In this document: piece by piece, positions 53,474 through 64,000 of the stretch
How positions within the stretch are numbered: the stretch's first letter is position 1
How the letters are laid out: each line of letters starts with the position of its first letter
From: Archivesica marissinica
Lineage: Eukaryota > Mollusca > Bivalvia > Venerida > Vesicomyidae
NCBI GenBank assembly: GCA_014843695.1
Contig: CM026386.1
Coordinates: 18,217,811-18,281,810 of the forward strand
Reading direction: 5' to 3'
DNA length: 64,000 bases
The notes under the pieces: model-generated
Told to the model about the DNA's origin: nothing
The model's input: the letters and a program-made list of their open reading frames with translations, nothing else
Database searches by the model: none
Position numbers and translations under genes: made by a program

Positions 53474-55813
53474 TGCAATAGTAAACTGGTAAATAATATC
53501 TTCAGTGAATTCTAACAGAAGTAGGTATAGGGTTTATTCTAGAGCGGAGTGACACGCCCTGCCCTCTTCTTAGCCCCACCCTATTGCCCATTTGCCCCGC
53601 CCTCTTGCCTTATTTTAAAAAAATATTAAGACTCAACTGGTGCCTTTGGGCGGGCAGACATATATAACTTAGAACTTGTTCGCCCATTTCACCAATATGT
53701 ACTGGCTCTTTGATCAATCGCCATAATTTAGCAAAGATTTTCAGGGGGTTAACCCCTAAAATACACCCTGCACTCATCGTGGTTCAAAATGCCCCGGCCC
53801 CTTTTCTGACCCACCATGCCCTTTTTTCCACTCTAGAATAAAACCCAACATCTCTAAGGTATATTATATAGCCTGTTTAGCTATGTTCCGCAGCTTCTGA
53901 TTGGTAATCGAGAGCAATCATTTAATTAAGGGATTTAAAGGAGCAATCATTTAATTAAGGGATTTAAAGGTTTCATTATTTTTGATCTGTATGACTTGTA
54001 ACGTGCCGATAGTTTACCATCACATAAGTAGAAAACTCTGATTTTAGGATCTTTTTTCTACAGATTGTACAGAATGCTTAGCACAACTCATTAATGCAGT
54101 CATGAATAATACATGTACCATTAAAAAAAAGTTGAAATATATTTTAAAAAAATAAATAAAAAAATTGAAAAGTTCAGAAAAAAAAATACGAAATATTTTA
54201 ATCGTAAAAAAAAGTTGAATAAAATGAAAATCTTTGTAAAAAAAGATATAAAACAGCAAAACAACAAAAAACATGTTTAAATTTAACATGAATGTTGTAT
54301 GGGTGGATGTTTATTATTCAAATTCTGAAACATTTTCAATGCCAAATTGTTCACCAGAAGAAATTATTTATTTCGTGAATAAGGGGCATTAATTGCCACA
54401 TGCCTTAGTACATGCGAAATGTTTCAGAATATGAAGGAAGTTAAGTGTTGTTGTGTCGAGTATTTATTTGAATTTTTACTTTATGAATGATGCAGAATCA
54501 TGAAATTGAAATTAAAACAAATACTTGACATGAAACTGAAACAGTGTTTTTTTCAACTGTGTAAAATTTTGATTTGTCTTTGCAGCCAAGAAATCATGTT
54601 GCAAGTCGACGGTTTATTTTCAAAATTCTACACGATTGAACGGACACTTTTCTATTATTGATTAAAATATTGATTTTTAGAACAGATTTATTCTAATATT
54701 ATAATACTTGCTAAATTTGCTAATGAAAATTCGAGCAAAAATTTAAAAAAGCTTGTAGCCTACTTTGAAATTGAAGAGAACTGTTTTGAAAATTATTATT
54801 CTTTAAACTCTATATATGCCATATCTATTAAAATTCACACTCGAGTGTATATACATACATACATACATACATACATACATACATACATACATACATACAT
54901 ACTGCATTGCAATTTACTTTATTTGAAAATCGGTTTAGAAATAAGTATTTTGTAATATGGTACATGGAGCTTACCTCAAGCTTAAAAACAAAATTTAAGT
55001 CTTGACTTTCCCATGGAAAACCACTCGGGGACTCGCTTTGCAACCCATGCACGTGAATTAGAATAGATATGCCATTTTATTTTATATGCAAGAGGCCAAA
55101 TAAAAAAATGGTTTGATTCTCAGATGTTTTTTTGTTATCACATAAAAGTTGATCGTAAATCAAAATGGTATATGCGCATTTTGAACGTGGAAAATTGTTA
55201 CTGGCGAGGGATGTATTATTTTTAACATGGAAAAGGACTGATTTTGTTTTTGTGAAAGTGCTTTTTTGTGCCTGCTGATTATGTTTGAGAATCAAAGTAT
55301 TGTTTTACGGCCTAATGTAAAGACTCCCTGGGACATATGTTTAAAAACCTCGGAGCTTACATAAATGTACATTCAAATAGTTGATAGAAAAACTATCAAC
55401 GTTTTGCCAACATAGTAAATTAATTCCTCGATTTTTAACTTATGTGGAGAGTTGTGTTTTCGACATATCATTTTTATAAAGTCCCATTGCTACAAGGTGC
55501 CATACACGTTTTGTAGGTTGATACACAAAGTACCTTACATCTCCCAACAGAATGAACCTTGCAACTTTAAGCATTATTATGTTTCAGTAGCGTTTGTGAA
55601 GGATCGAGGAACAAATTAATTATGGCTTTCAAACGGGACAATCCACTAAAATTAAGTTTCCCCCGTTTATATACCATGCTGTATGTATGCGTGCAGTTCT
55701 ATATGTTCTTGTTTGATACAGCAAGTAATCTGCGTCTGGGTTATTTCGCTATTTACCGATGCATAGTCCATTTATTCGTGCATGATCATAAGTGGGAATC
55801 TGAACGCTTATTT
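53474..55813. other. AT-rich region without recognised gene
   Basis: It contains a doubled AGCAATCATTTAATTAAGGG unit at 53913-53970, an A-rich stretch at 54120-54260 and a (CATA)13 run at about 54850-54901. Short frames here show no family resemblance. Part of it may be extended bZIP 3' UTR. Confidence 0.55.
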
Positions 55814-56046
55814 TATACAAATTTATTTTAGCTCGATTGCGAAACAAGTTCTTACAACTTGTATTAATCACTCTCGAGACCTCATTCCTGATGGAATCCA
55901 TCGCCACGAGGGGGGAGAGAAGAGGCAACGTGGAATTTAAGTATCTTGCTTGCCTAAGGGTACTATGGTAATGGCTCCAGCGTTGCGCGAACTCCGATCC
56001 ATTTGCACATGAAGCGATCATGCTACCATCGCGCTATCACAACTTA
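55814..56046 (-). mobile_element. SINE family B, inverted copy
   Basis: TACAAATTTATTTTAGCTCG to a degenerate head (GTTGTGATAGCGCGATGGTA in reverse complement). It is more diverged than the copies at 36569 and 37165. Confidence 0.78.
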
Positions 56047-56514
56047 AACTTGTATATATTGGACTGTTTTTACATGTCTTTTTGTTAGAGGAATTTTTGA
56101 TGAAAATATTGAGAGGAATTTTTGATGAAAATATTGCAGCTGTTCTATTGGTAGGGTTTCGGGGACTATTTTATTGGATTACCCCCCCCCCCCATATTGT
56201 GACTTGTGTTTTGTATGAATGTTGAAACATTGGAAGGAGAACTTGTTTTAGTGCTTAGTATATGTTTCTTGTGCAATTTTCATTTCCAGGTGTTTTCTAG
56301 AAAGTTCAAAGAAAACGTGTGCGTGTGTATATACGATCGTATGCATGCTCTTACATTTTTAGGTACAATATATGTGCTTATATGAAATAGTTTATGCAAA
56401 CTGCACATACCGTCTGACTGTATATGGACTATTGGATGTTCTAAATATTTTTGTTTAGCGTGAAGTGTCATATTTTCATGAAACTAGCTTTACTGTTAAC
56501 ACATTTTTTCACAT

Positions 56515-56750
56515 TATGAAATGGTTTTTAACCCATTCAACACCAAGTAACTGACATGGACTGGTGCACGATATGATAAGACCAATAAATGAATAAGAAA
56601 ATTACATTTCGATCCGTTCATTTATCAAGATGGGTAATTTTGTCGAAAAATAGTAATAATACTGGCAAAAAGTGCAGATCCTGATGAGCCGGCTCATCTG
56701 GATCTACACTATTTGCAAGCCTATTTAGAGGCCGGTAGTGTAGGGCTAAG
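56515..56750. mobile_element. Degraded hairpin element related to 51530-51772
   Basis: TTTAACCCATTCAACACC at the left and GCAGATCCTGATGAGCCGGC / TCATCTGGATCTACACTATT near the right resemble the terminal and internal hairpins of the intron 2 element. Confidence 0.5.
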
Positions 56751-57546
56751 AGACGCGTAGAAAGCAACTGAGATATGAAAGATGCATTGGAACATGGAGT
56801 ATGTATTTCTTGTAAATTGCGTGTATATATTATGAAAACTTACTTAATTTATTTTACTTCATTAATCGTTATCGTTTTCGTTATATTTATTTACTGCCTA
56901 TCACCACTGTACAGAAATGTTACATGCACTTTAGATGTAGTTTCATCATTTAGTTACGTTGTCGTGTTAGAGCTTAACACCTTTATCTTAACATATTGAT
57001 AACACACTTATTTTTGTACTTTGGATTACCAGTTATTGACCTATTTTTACTGTTTTATATGCAATTTATAACGTGCTGATGTAATCCAACTTTTGAGATG
57101 GATAATAAAATGAGGGTATAAAAACTGAAAATGAGTTTTTCTTTTATGCTTTGAAACGGTGAATGATGGCATATTTTCTGCCACTGGTTGCGTTTCGTAT
57201 TCCTCCGCGGTTGAGTGTACTTTTGTATTTTAGCTATTTTCTGACTATCGTAAACAGTTAATTATTAAGTAATGTATTGTAATGAATTAGTTCCGTCTGT
57301 ATTTTTGTTTATTTTGACAGCAAACGGAAACTAGCTTGAAATTTGAAAATGATACAGGAACTATTTCTTATTACCGACGTTCACACTAACAGAAGTGGTT
57401 GTGCAGTTGTGTCACGTAGTGCAATGAGACTCCAGACAGTGCAGATAGAATGAATAAACTTTGAAAAGAAATACAAGTATTATATTGGCCAAAGTCATTA
57501 GAAATCATAAAAGAAGATTTGTGTTTATTAGTGGAGCGACACTAGT
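56751..57546. other. Sequence without recognised feature
   Basis: AT-rich. A 74-codon frame at 56775-56999 is rich in Ile/Val/Tyr but shows no signal or family resemblance, so I do not call it a gene. Confidence 0.4.
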
Positions 57547-57684
57547 TGAAATACAAATTTCGCTGATCACTCCGTGAAATACAAATTTCGTTGATCACTC
57601 CGTGAAATACAAATTTCGCTGATCACTTGATGAAATACAAATTTCCCTGATCACTTGTTGAAATACAAATTTCCCTGATCACTT
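57547..57684. repeat. 28-base GAAATACAAATTTCGCTGAT array
   Basis: Five units, each with TGAAATACAAATTTC followed by CTGATCACT. It borders the next array directly. Confidence 0.88.
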
Positions 57685-57689
57685 GTAGT

Positions 57690-58560
57690 GCATGGATCGT
57701 GTGTGTGTGTGTGATCCGTCTCGTAGTGCATGGATCGTGTATGTATGCGTGTGTGTGATCCGTCTCGTAGTGCATGGATCGTGTGTGTGTGTGTGATCCG
57801 TCTCGTAGTGCATGTATCGTGTGTGTGTGTGTGATCCGTCTCGTAGTCCATGGATCGTGTGTGTGTGATCGGTCTCGTAGTCCATGGATCGTGTGTGTGG
57901 TCCGTCTCGTAGTGCATGGATCGTGTGTGTGATCCGTCTAGTAGTCCATGGATCGTGTGTGTGTGATCCGTCTTGTAGTCCATGGATAGTGTGTGTGGTG
58001 ATCCGTCTCGCAGTCCATGGATCGTGTGTGTGATCCGTCTCGTAGTCCATGGATCGTGTGTGTGTGATCCGTCTTGTAGTCCATGGATCGTGTGTGTGTG
58101 TGTGATCCGTCTCGTAGTCCATGGATCGTGTGTGTGATCCGTCTTGTAGTCCATGGATCGTGTGTGTGTGATCCGTCTCGTAGTGCATGGATCGTGTGTG
58201 TGATCCGTCTAGTAGTCCATGGATCGTGTGTGTGTGTGATCCGTCTCGTAGTCCATGGATCGTGTGTGTGATCCGTCTTGTAGTCCATGGATCGTGTGTG
58301 TGATCCGTCTCGCAGTCCATGGATCGTGTGTGTGTGTGATCCGTCTTGTAGTCCATGGATCGTGTGTGTGTGATCGGTCTCGTAGTCCATGGATCGTGTG
58401 TGTGGTCCGTCTCGTAGTGCATGGATCGTGTGTGTGATCCGTCTAGTAGTCCATGGATCGTGTGTGTGTGATCCGTCTCGCAGTCCATGGATCGTGTGTG
58501 TGATCCGTCTCGTAGTCCATGGATCGTGTGTGTGTGATCCGTCTTGTAGTCCATGGATCG
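57690..58560. repeat. ~34-base array of CATGGATCGTGTGTGTGTGA units
   Basis: About 26 units of CATGGATCG, a (TG)3-8 block, then ATCCGTCTCGTAGTC. The unit length varies with the TG block. Confidence 0.94.
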
Positions 58561-59599
<1,039 letters not shown>

Positions 59600-59659
59600 G
59601 TGATACTCCACTATGCCTTCTTAAAACGACATAATATAATATTTCGGATAGTGGAGGGG

Positions 59660-59900
59660 GGGGGAGTGGTTACGGTTGTTGTCTTCAAATCATTTGTCCC
59701 TCGCCGCTGTAGGTTCGAATCACACTGGAGGTGTCGAATTCATTCAAGCGGTGACTAGCGGAAAGTCGGTGGTTCTATCCATGTCTGAAATACTGCTAGG
59801 ATGGACGTTGTCCTGCGCACATACAGACAAATACCAGCGCAGAGGGATGCTATGCTCTTGTTGCACTACCTTGATACCGATAAGAAACCGGGCATCAATA
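59660..59900 (+). mobile_element. tRNA-like dispersed repeat
   Basis: CCCTCGCCGCTGTAGGTTCG and AATCACACTGGAGGTGTCGA, then GACTAGCGGAAAGTCGGTGG, resemble the repeat at 21586-22020 (GGTGTTGA and GCGTCGGTGGTTAGAGC phrases). Confidence 0.5.
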
Positions 59901-60269
59901 CATTAATTAGTCGTATGCCTATGTAGGAAAATTAATAATTTAAATTGTGATGAAAATTATAGAGTAGTTCTATTTTTATTGCATTCATTAATATCGAGAT
60001 GCACGTGCCTTAATTAGGCATCGTTTACGAATGCCAGACGGTATGCATTTAGCTATACATCTTTATTTTTGTATTTTATTAAATGAATTAATGATTAATT
60101 AGCAGTACACATGGTAATTAATAAATATATGATGCAGCACTTCGTGACCTCAATGTTTATCTATGAATATAATTCATAACTATTATACGTACACAGAATA
60201 CATGATATAATTCGCTACTCTGCATCGAGGTTATCACTCTCGTACATTCCTGTTATCACTGCTTATTTA
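59901..60269. other. AT-rich sequence, nothing recognised
   Basis: No ORF or RNA feature. Confidence 0.4.
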
Positions 60270-61692
60270 CGGCTTATTTACACCCCTGTGCATCCATATT
60301 ATCACATAATTTACACCCCTGTGCATCCATATTATCACATAATTTACACCCCTGTGCATCCATATTATCAAATAATTTACACCCCTGTGCATCCATATTA
60401 TCACATAATTTACACCCCTGTGCATCGTTATTATCACATAATTTACACCCCGTACATCCAGGTTATCACATAATTTACACCCCTGTGCATCCATGTTATC
60501 ACATAATTTACACCCTGTGCATCCATGTTATCACATAATTTACACCCCGTAAATCCATGTTATCACATAATTTACACCCCGTAAATCCATGTTATCACAT
60601 GACATTTACACCCCGTAAATCCATGTTATCACATGACATTTACACCCCCGTACATCCAGGTTATCACAGGACATTTACACCCCCGTACATCCATGTTATC
60701 ACAGGACAATTACACCCCCGTACATCCATGTTATCACAGGACATTAACACCCTCCCCGTACATCCAGGTTATCACATGACATTTACACCCCCGTACATCC
60801 ATGTTATCACAGATCATTTACACCCCCGTACATCCATGTTATCTCAGGACATTTACACCCCCGTACATCCATGTTATCTCAGGACATTTACACCCCCGTA
60901 CATCCATGTTATCACAGGACATTTACACCCCCGTACATCCATGTTATCACAGGACAATTACACCCCCGTACATCCATGTTATCACAGGACATTAACACCC
61001 TCCCCGTACATCCAGGTTATCACATGACATTTACACCCCCGTACATCCATGTTATCACAGATCATTTACACCCCCGTACATCATGTTATCACAGGACATT
61101 TACACCCCCGTACATCCATGTTATCTCAGGACATTTACACCCCCGTAATCCATGATATCACAGGTCATTTACACCCCGTACATCCATGTTATCTCAGACT
61201 TTACACCCCGTACATCCATGTTATCACAGGTCATTTACACCCCCGTACATTCCATGTTATCTCAGGACATTTACACCCCCGTACATCCATGTTATCTCAG
61301 GACATTTACACCCCCGTACATCCATGTTATCACAGGTCATTTACACCCCCGTACATCCATGTTATCTCAGGACATTTACACCCCCGTACATCCATGTTAT
61401 CTCAGGACATTTACACCCCCGTACATCCATGTTATCTCAGGACATTTACACCCCCGTACATCCATGTTATCACAGATCATTTACACCCCCGTACATCCAT
61501 GTTATCACAGGTCATTTACACCCCCGTACATCCATGTTATCTCAGGACATTTACACCCCCGTACATCCATGTTATCTCAGGACATTTACACCCCCGTACA
61601 TCCATGTTATCACAGGACATTTACACCCCCGTACATCCATGTTATCTCAGGACATTTACACCCCCGTACATCCATGTTATCACAGGTCATTT
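60270..61692. repeat. 33-to-35-base array of TTTACACCCCCGTACATCCA units
   Basis: About 40 units. At the left the unit is 33 bases (TTTACACCCCTGTGCATCCA plus TATTATCACATAA). To the right it becomes 35 bases (TTTACACCCCCGTACATCCA plus TGTTATCTCAGGACA), with an intermediate zone near 60500-60650. This directional change suggests growth from the left. Confidence 0.95.
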
Positions 61693-61857
61693 ACAGTTCC
61701 CGTTGAAGAGTATCCGACGATATGACTATTTTATCATTTTAAGCATTTTATGTTCGTTTGGAACGTCAGCTCAGTGGTATATTAGTAATATCTATGGAGG
61801 ATAGTACATCGCATAGAGGACGCCACAATTCAAGAGGGGTCCCTAGATCTTTAAATA

Positions 61858-62066
61858 GTATGTATGTTCCATTCATGAATGTCAAACCCCTGGGGACCTA
61901 GACATGTTTTCCTGGGCATGCTTAGCCGACCATAGCGGTTAACCAGTACTAAGCAATACATATAAGGTACCTTGCTCAATGGCACTACAAACATGGCCTG
62001 ACCGAGTATCGAACTCGGGACCGTTCGATTCCAAATCCGACGCTCAACCACTGGATCACTGACGCC
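61858..62066 (-). mobile_element. SINE family E, inverted copy
   Basis: The reverse complement starts GGCGTCAGTGATCCAGTGGT, with TCGGATTTGGAATCGAACGG and a GAGTTCGATACTCGG B box, and ends in the CTAGGTCCCCAGGGG hairpin. Close to 49035-49253. Confidence 0.78.
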
Positions 62067-62197
62067 ACACACAATGTTCGTATGTATGGTACAAATATAC
62101 GGAACTACGGTTCGTAGTCCCATCCGAACAAGTGTTAGTGATATGGTGATGCGGGTGAACAGACTAGCGGCACTTGAGCACACTTATCCGCTCTGTG

Positions 62198-62487
62198 TGT
62201 GTTTTACGTTTATTTATCGTCGCTACCGGTTGCCCATATGAGCGACGTCTCCTGAAGAGATAAGTCATTTTAGATATTTGGCTGATAGTGCAATGATACA
62301 GACAGAGACCCAATCCAGAGTCTCCTCTGGTTCTTTTACGTGCACTGTATACAGCACAGACACGAGACCTCAGTTTAAAGTCACATCTAAAAGACTGTTA
62401 ATTTTATTAGTGTCAGACGGGGGATCGAACCTGCGATCCCTGGATTACCAGCCCAGCGTGTTACCACTGGACTACAGATCCGCTCTG
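62198..62487 (-). mobile_element. SINE family C, full-length inverted copy
   Basis: TTTACGTTTATTTATCGTCG to a good tRNA-like head. In reverse complement, GGATCTGTAGTCCAGTGGTA leads to CTGGGCTGGTAATCCAGGGA (arm with a 7-base CTGGTAA loop) and B box GCAGGTTCGATCCCC. Confidence 0.85.
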
Positions 62488-62519
62488 ATACGTATACCAA
62501 TATGTATCGTCGTCCCCTG

Positions 62520-62640
62520 ATTACAGCGACCAATGAACGCTGCATACGGCGGACACGTGACGACGTCAAGTTGTACGTCACATCTAATCATAGCAACGTC
62601 TCTTTCAAAGACGTTCAATTCTCAGTAACAGGAATACAAT
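62520..62640. promoter_or_regulatory. Promoter-like patch with CCAAT, CRE and RFX-type half site
   Basis: GACCAATGAACG, GGACACGTGACGACGTCAAG, GTACGTCACATC and TCATAGCAACGTCTC cluster within 100 bases. CACGTGAC, TGACGTC and ATAGCAAC match E-box, CRE and X-box half-site consensus. No gene is visible on either side within the window, so this is only a candidate. Confidence 0.3.
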
Positions 62641-63790
62641 GCATATCGCTGGTAGGAATTTAACGTTGTTTTCTGTTTGTAGCGTTTTCACATACATTAC
62701 AAATAAAACAAAAATCTGACATAATTATATCTATATCAAGCTATTTCAATCCATCAAAAACCTTTTCACCAGGTGAATTGATTGTCTTTAAGTATTTCAA
62801 TGTGAAAACTGCTAACTTAAGATGTTCTACACTAATATGTGCGTATCTGTATATCGATACTAATTTTCCAGGGACGTAGCCAGGTGCTATCAAGCTCAAA
62901 TTGATAGCCTGTGCATTCCTTAAATAAAGATATAGAAATATTTGATGCGCTTAATTGTAACAAATAAAAAATATAAATTATAAATGTAGATCTATAAACT
63001 CTTCGAAATTTAGTAAGGTTGAAAACAGTTACTTATTACAGGGTCGTAGCTAAGGAGGCAAATTATGTGCAAGCACGAGTAAAGAATGTTGAGTGAGCGT
63101 AGCGAACGAGGTTGCTAGGGGGTCCGGGGGCATGTCCCCCCCCCCGGAATTTTTTGGTTTTTAGGATGCAATTTCCCGCATTCTGCTGCATTTAAAAGAC
63201 AAATTCGGACATGGTTTTATAACAAATAGTATCTATTATACATTATTATAGGTCTAGGACAGGAATATCTAGGTAGCCTAGGTCTATTATAGTAAAATAT
63301 ATATTTTGTTGTTGTCAAAATGATGTGCAGGCCCGGGCCTTTTGGCCTAATGGCAGCTACGCCTGTATTAGTTATGAAATTGAAGTCTCTATAAATAAAT
63401 GATTCCCTTATTGTATATACAAAATGTACATTTAATAGAAATGAACAGGCTAAGAAATGAACAGCTATCAATTTGAGTAGCACAGGTTAAAAAAGTTTTG
63501 ATTCGAAATGAAATCCGTATTCAGAAATGTTGCAAGGCGGTGAAGTTAGGGCCCGGTGTTACCACGGGGGTTCCGGGGGCATGCCCCTCGGATAATTTTG
63601 AAATGCAGATGCTCTGAAGCGCCATTTCCGCAGCATTAACGATAGAAGCAATAACGAAATATACAATGGGCAGTAATCTTGAGACAATTGGCAGTAATAT
63701 GGACATCAGGGTTAGGGTTAAATTTGATCTTCAATTGAAGAGTAGTGTAGTGGTATATAGGGAGACTTATACTGTCTCTCTATAGAGCTA
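62641..63790. other. Repeat-rich sequence without gene
   Basis: G/C-rich patches GGGGTCCGGGGGCATGTCCC (63119) and GGGGTTCCGGGGGCATGCCC (63568) belong to the dispersed family also seen near 42790. A GAGTGAGCGTAGCGAACGAG phrase precedes the first. No ORF of interest. Confidence 0.5.
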
Positions 63791-63794
63791 GCTT

Positions 63795-63875
63795 TAATAG
63801 CGACGCGGTAGAGTGTTCGCCTCCAGGTAATGGAGGATCTGGCAGTCGTGGGTTCGAACCCTGACTTGGGCTTGG
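63795..63875 (+). mobile_element. tRNA-like SINE head at right edge
   Basis: A-box-like GCGACGCGGTAGAGTGTTCG, an extra-arm-like stretch (CTCCAGGTAATGGAGGATCT) and B box GGGTTCGAACCC. There is no pairing acceptor stem, so it is likely a SINE head rather than a tRNA gene. The body continues to about 63990. Confidence 0.55.
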
Positions 63876-64000
63876 TTACTTTAATGGTGTCAGAAGTGTT
63901 TTTCGGGCCCATGTTTGACTACACAGACTCACTGCTGGGTACTTCGGTTGAAGAGGGCTATACTCCGTTGAATTTCTGTATGAACGGTTGATGTCTGGAT

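Noticed and set aside
60267..61804. Pro/His/Tyr-rich frames up to 250 codons
   Set aside because: They come from the 33-35-base array and have no start context, family or composition of a real protein.

Overview
The window is eukaryotic genomic DNA. Genes are split into short exons with GT/AG introns, and the spaces between them hold tRNA-derived SINEs, MITE-like inverted-repeat elements, LINE fragments and very long minisatellites. The protein families and the LINE type suggest a marine invertebrate, probably a lophotrochozoan such as a mollusc; this is inference. A block of exactly 1000 N (30542-31541) is an assembly gap.

Two host genes can be supported, placed head to head. (1) On the minus strand, a lysosomal beta-mannosidase gene (MANBA, glycoside hydrolase family 2) runs from its start codon at 43209 leftwards and off the window. 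I could place thirteen exons with matching splice phases. They encode a signal peptide, the sugar-binding and Ig-like regions and most of the catalytic barrel, including the acid/base Glu (NNE, exon 10) and the nucleophile Glu (SEYG, exon 12). (2) On the plus strand, a four-exon gene (47887-53280) encodes a 281-residue bZIP transcription factor with an acidic N-terminal region. Its leader has a 4-codon upstream ORF followed by an 81-codon upstream ORF that overlaps the main start out of frame, the layout known from ATF4-type stress-controlled mRNAs.

The mannosidase gene is the unusual part. Exon 4 exists as two diverged, intact, equally long copies (4a 21143-21342 and 4b 18924-19123). Using both, or neither, would give an early stop, so they look like mutually exclusive exons. 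Exons 9 and 12 each have a truncated duplicate of their acceptor end just upstream. At the left edge, the end of exon 12 passes into a 51-base (17-codon) tandem array of 41 units that stays open in the mannosidase frame to the window edge. Introns 1, 3, 5, 6 and 7 carry private arrays of 9, 29 or 34 bases, up to more than 8 kb. A LINE (31542-34895, cut by the gap) lies in the intron-3 array.

Region by region: 1-43209 mannosidase gene; 43210-47300 intergenic with SINEs and LINE remnants; 47350-53473 bZIP promoter, leader, exons and first poly(A) signal; 53474-57546 mostly AT-rich sequence without a recognised gene; 57547-61692 three minisatellites and about 1 kb of pure TG dinucleotide; 61858-64000 SINEs, a promoter-like CRE/RFX patch and dispersed repeats. 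No rRNA, CRISPR array or functional tRNA gene was found.
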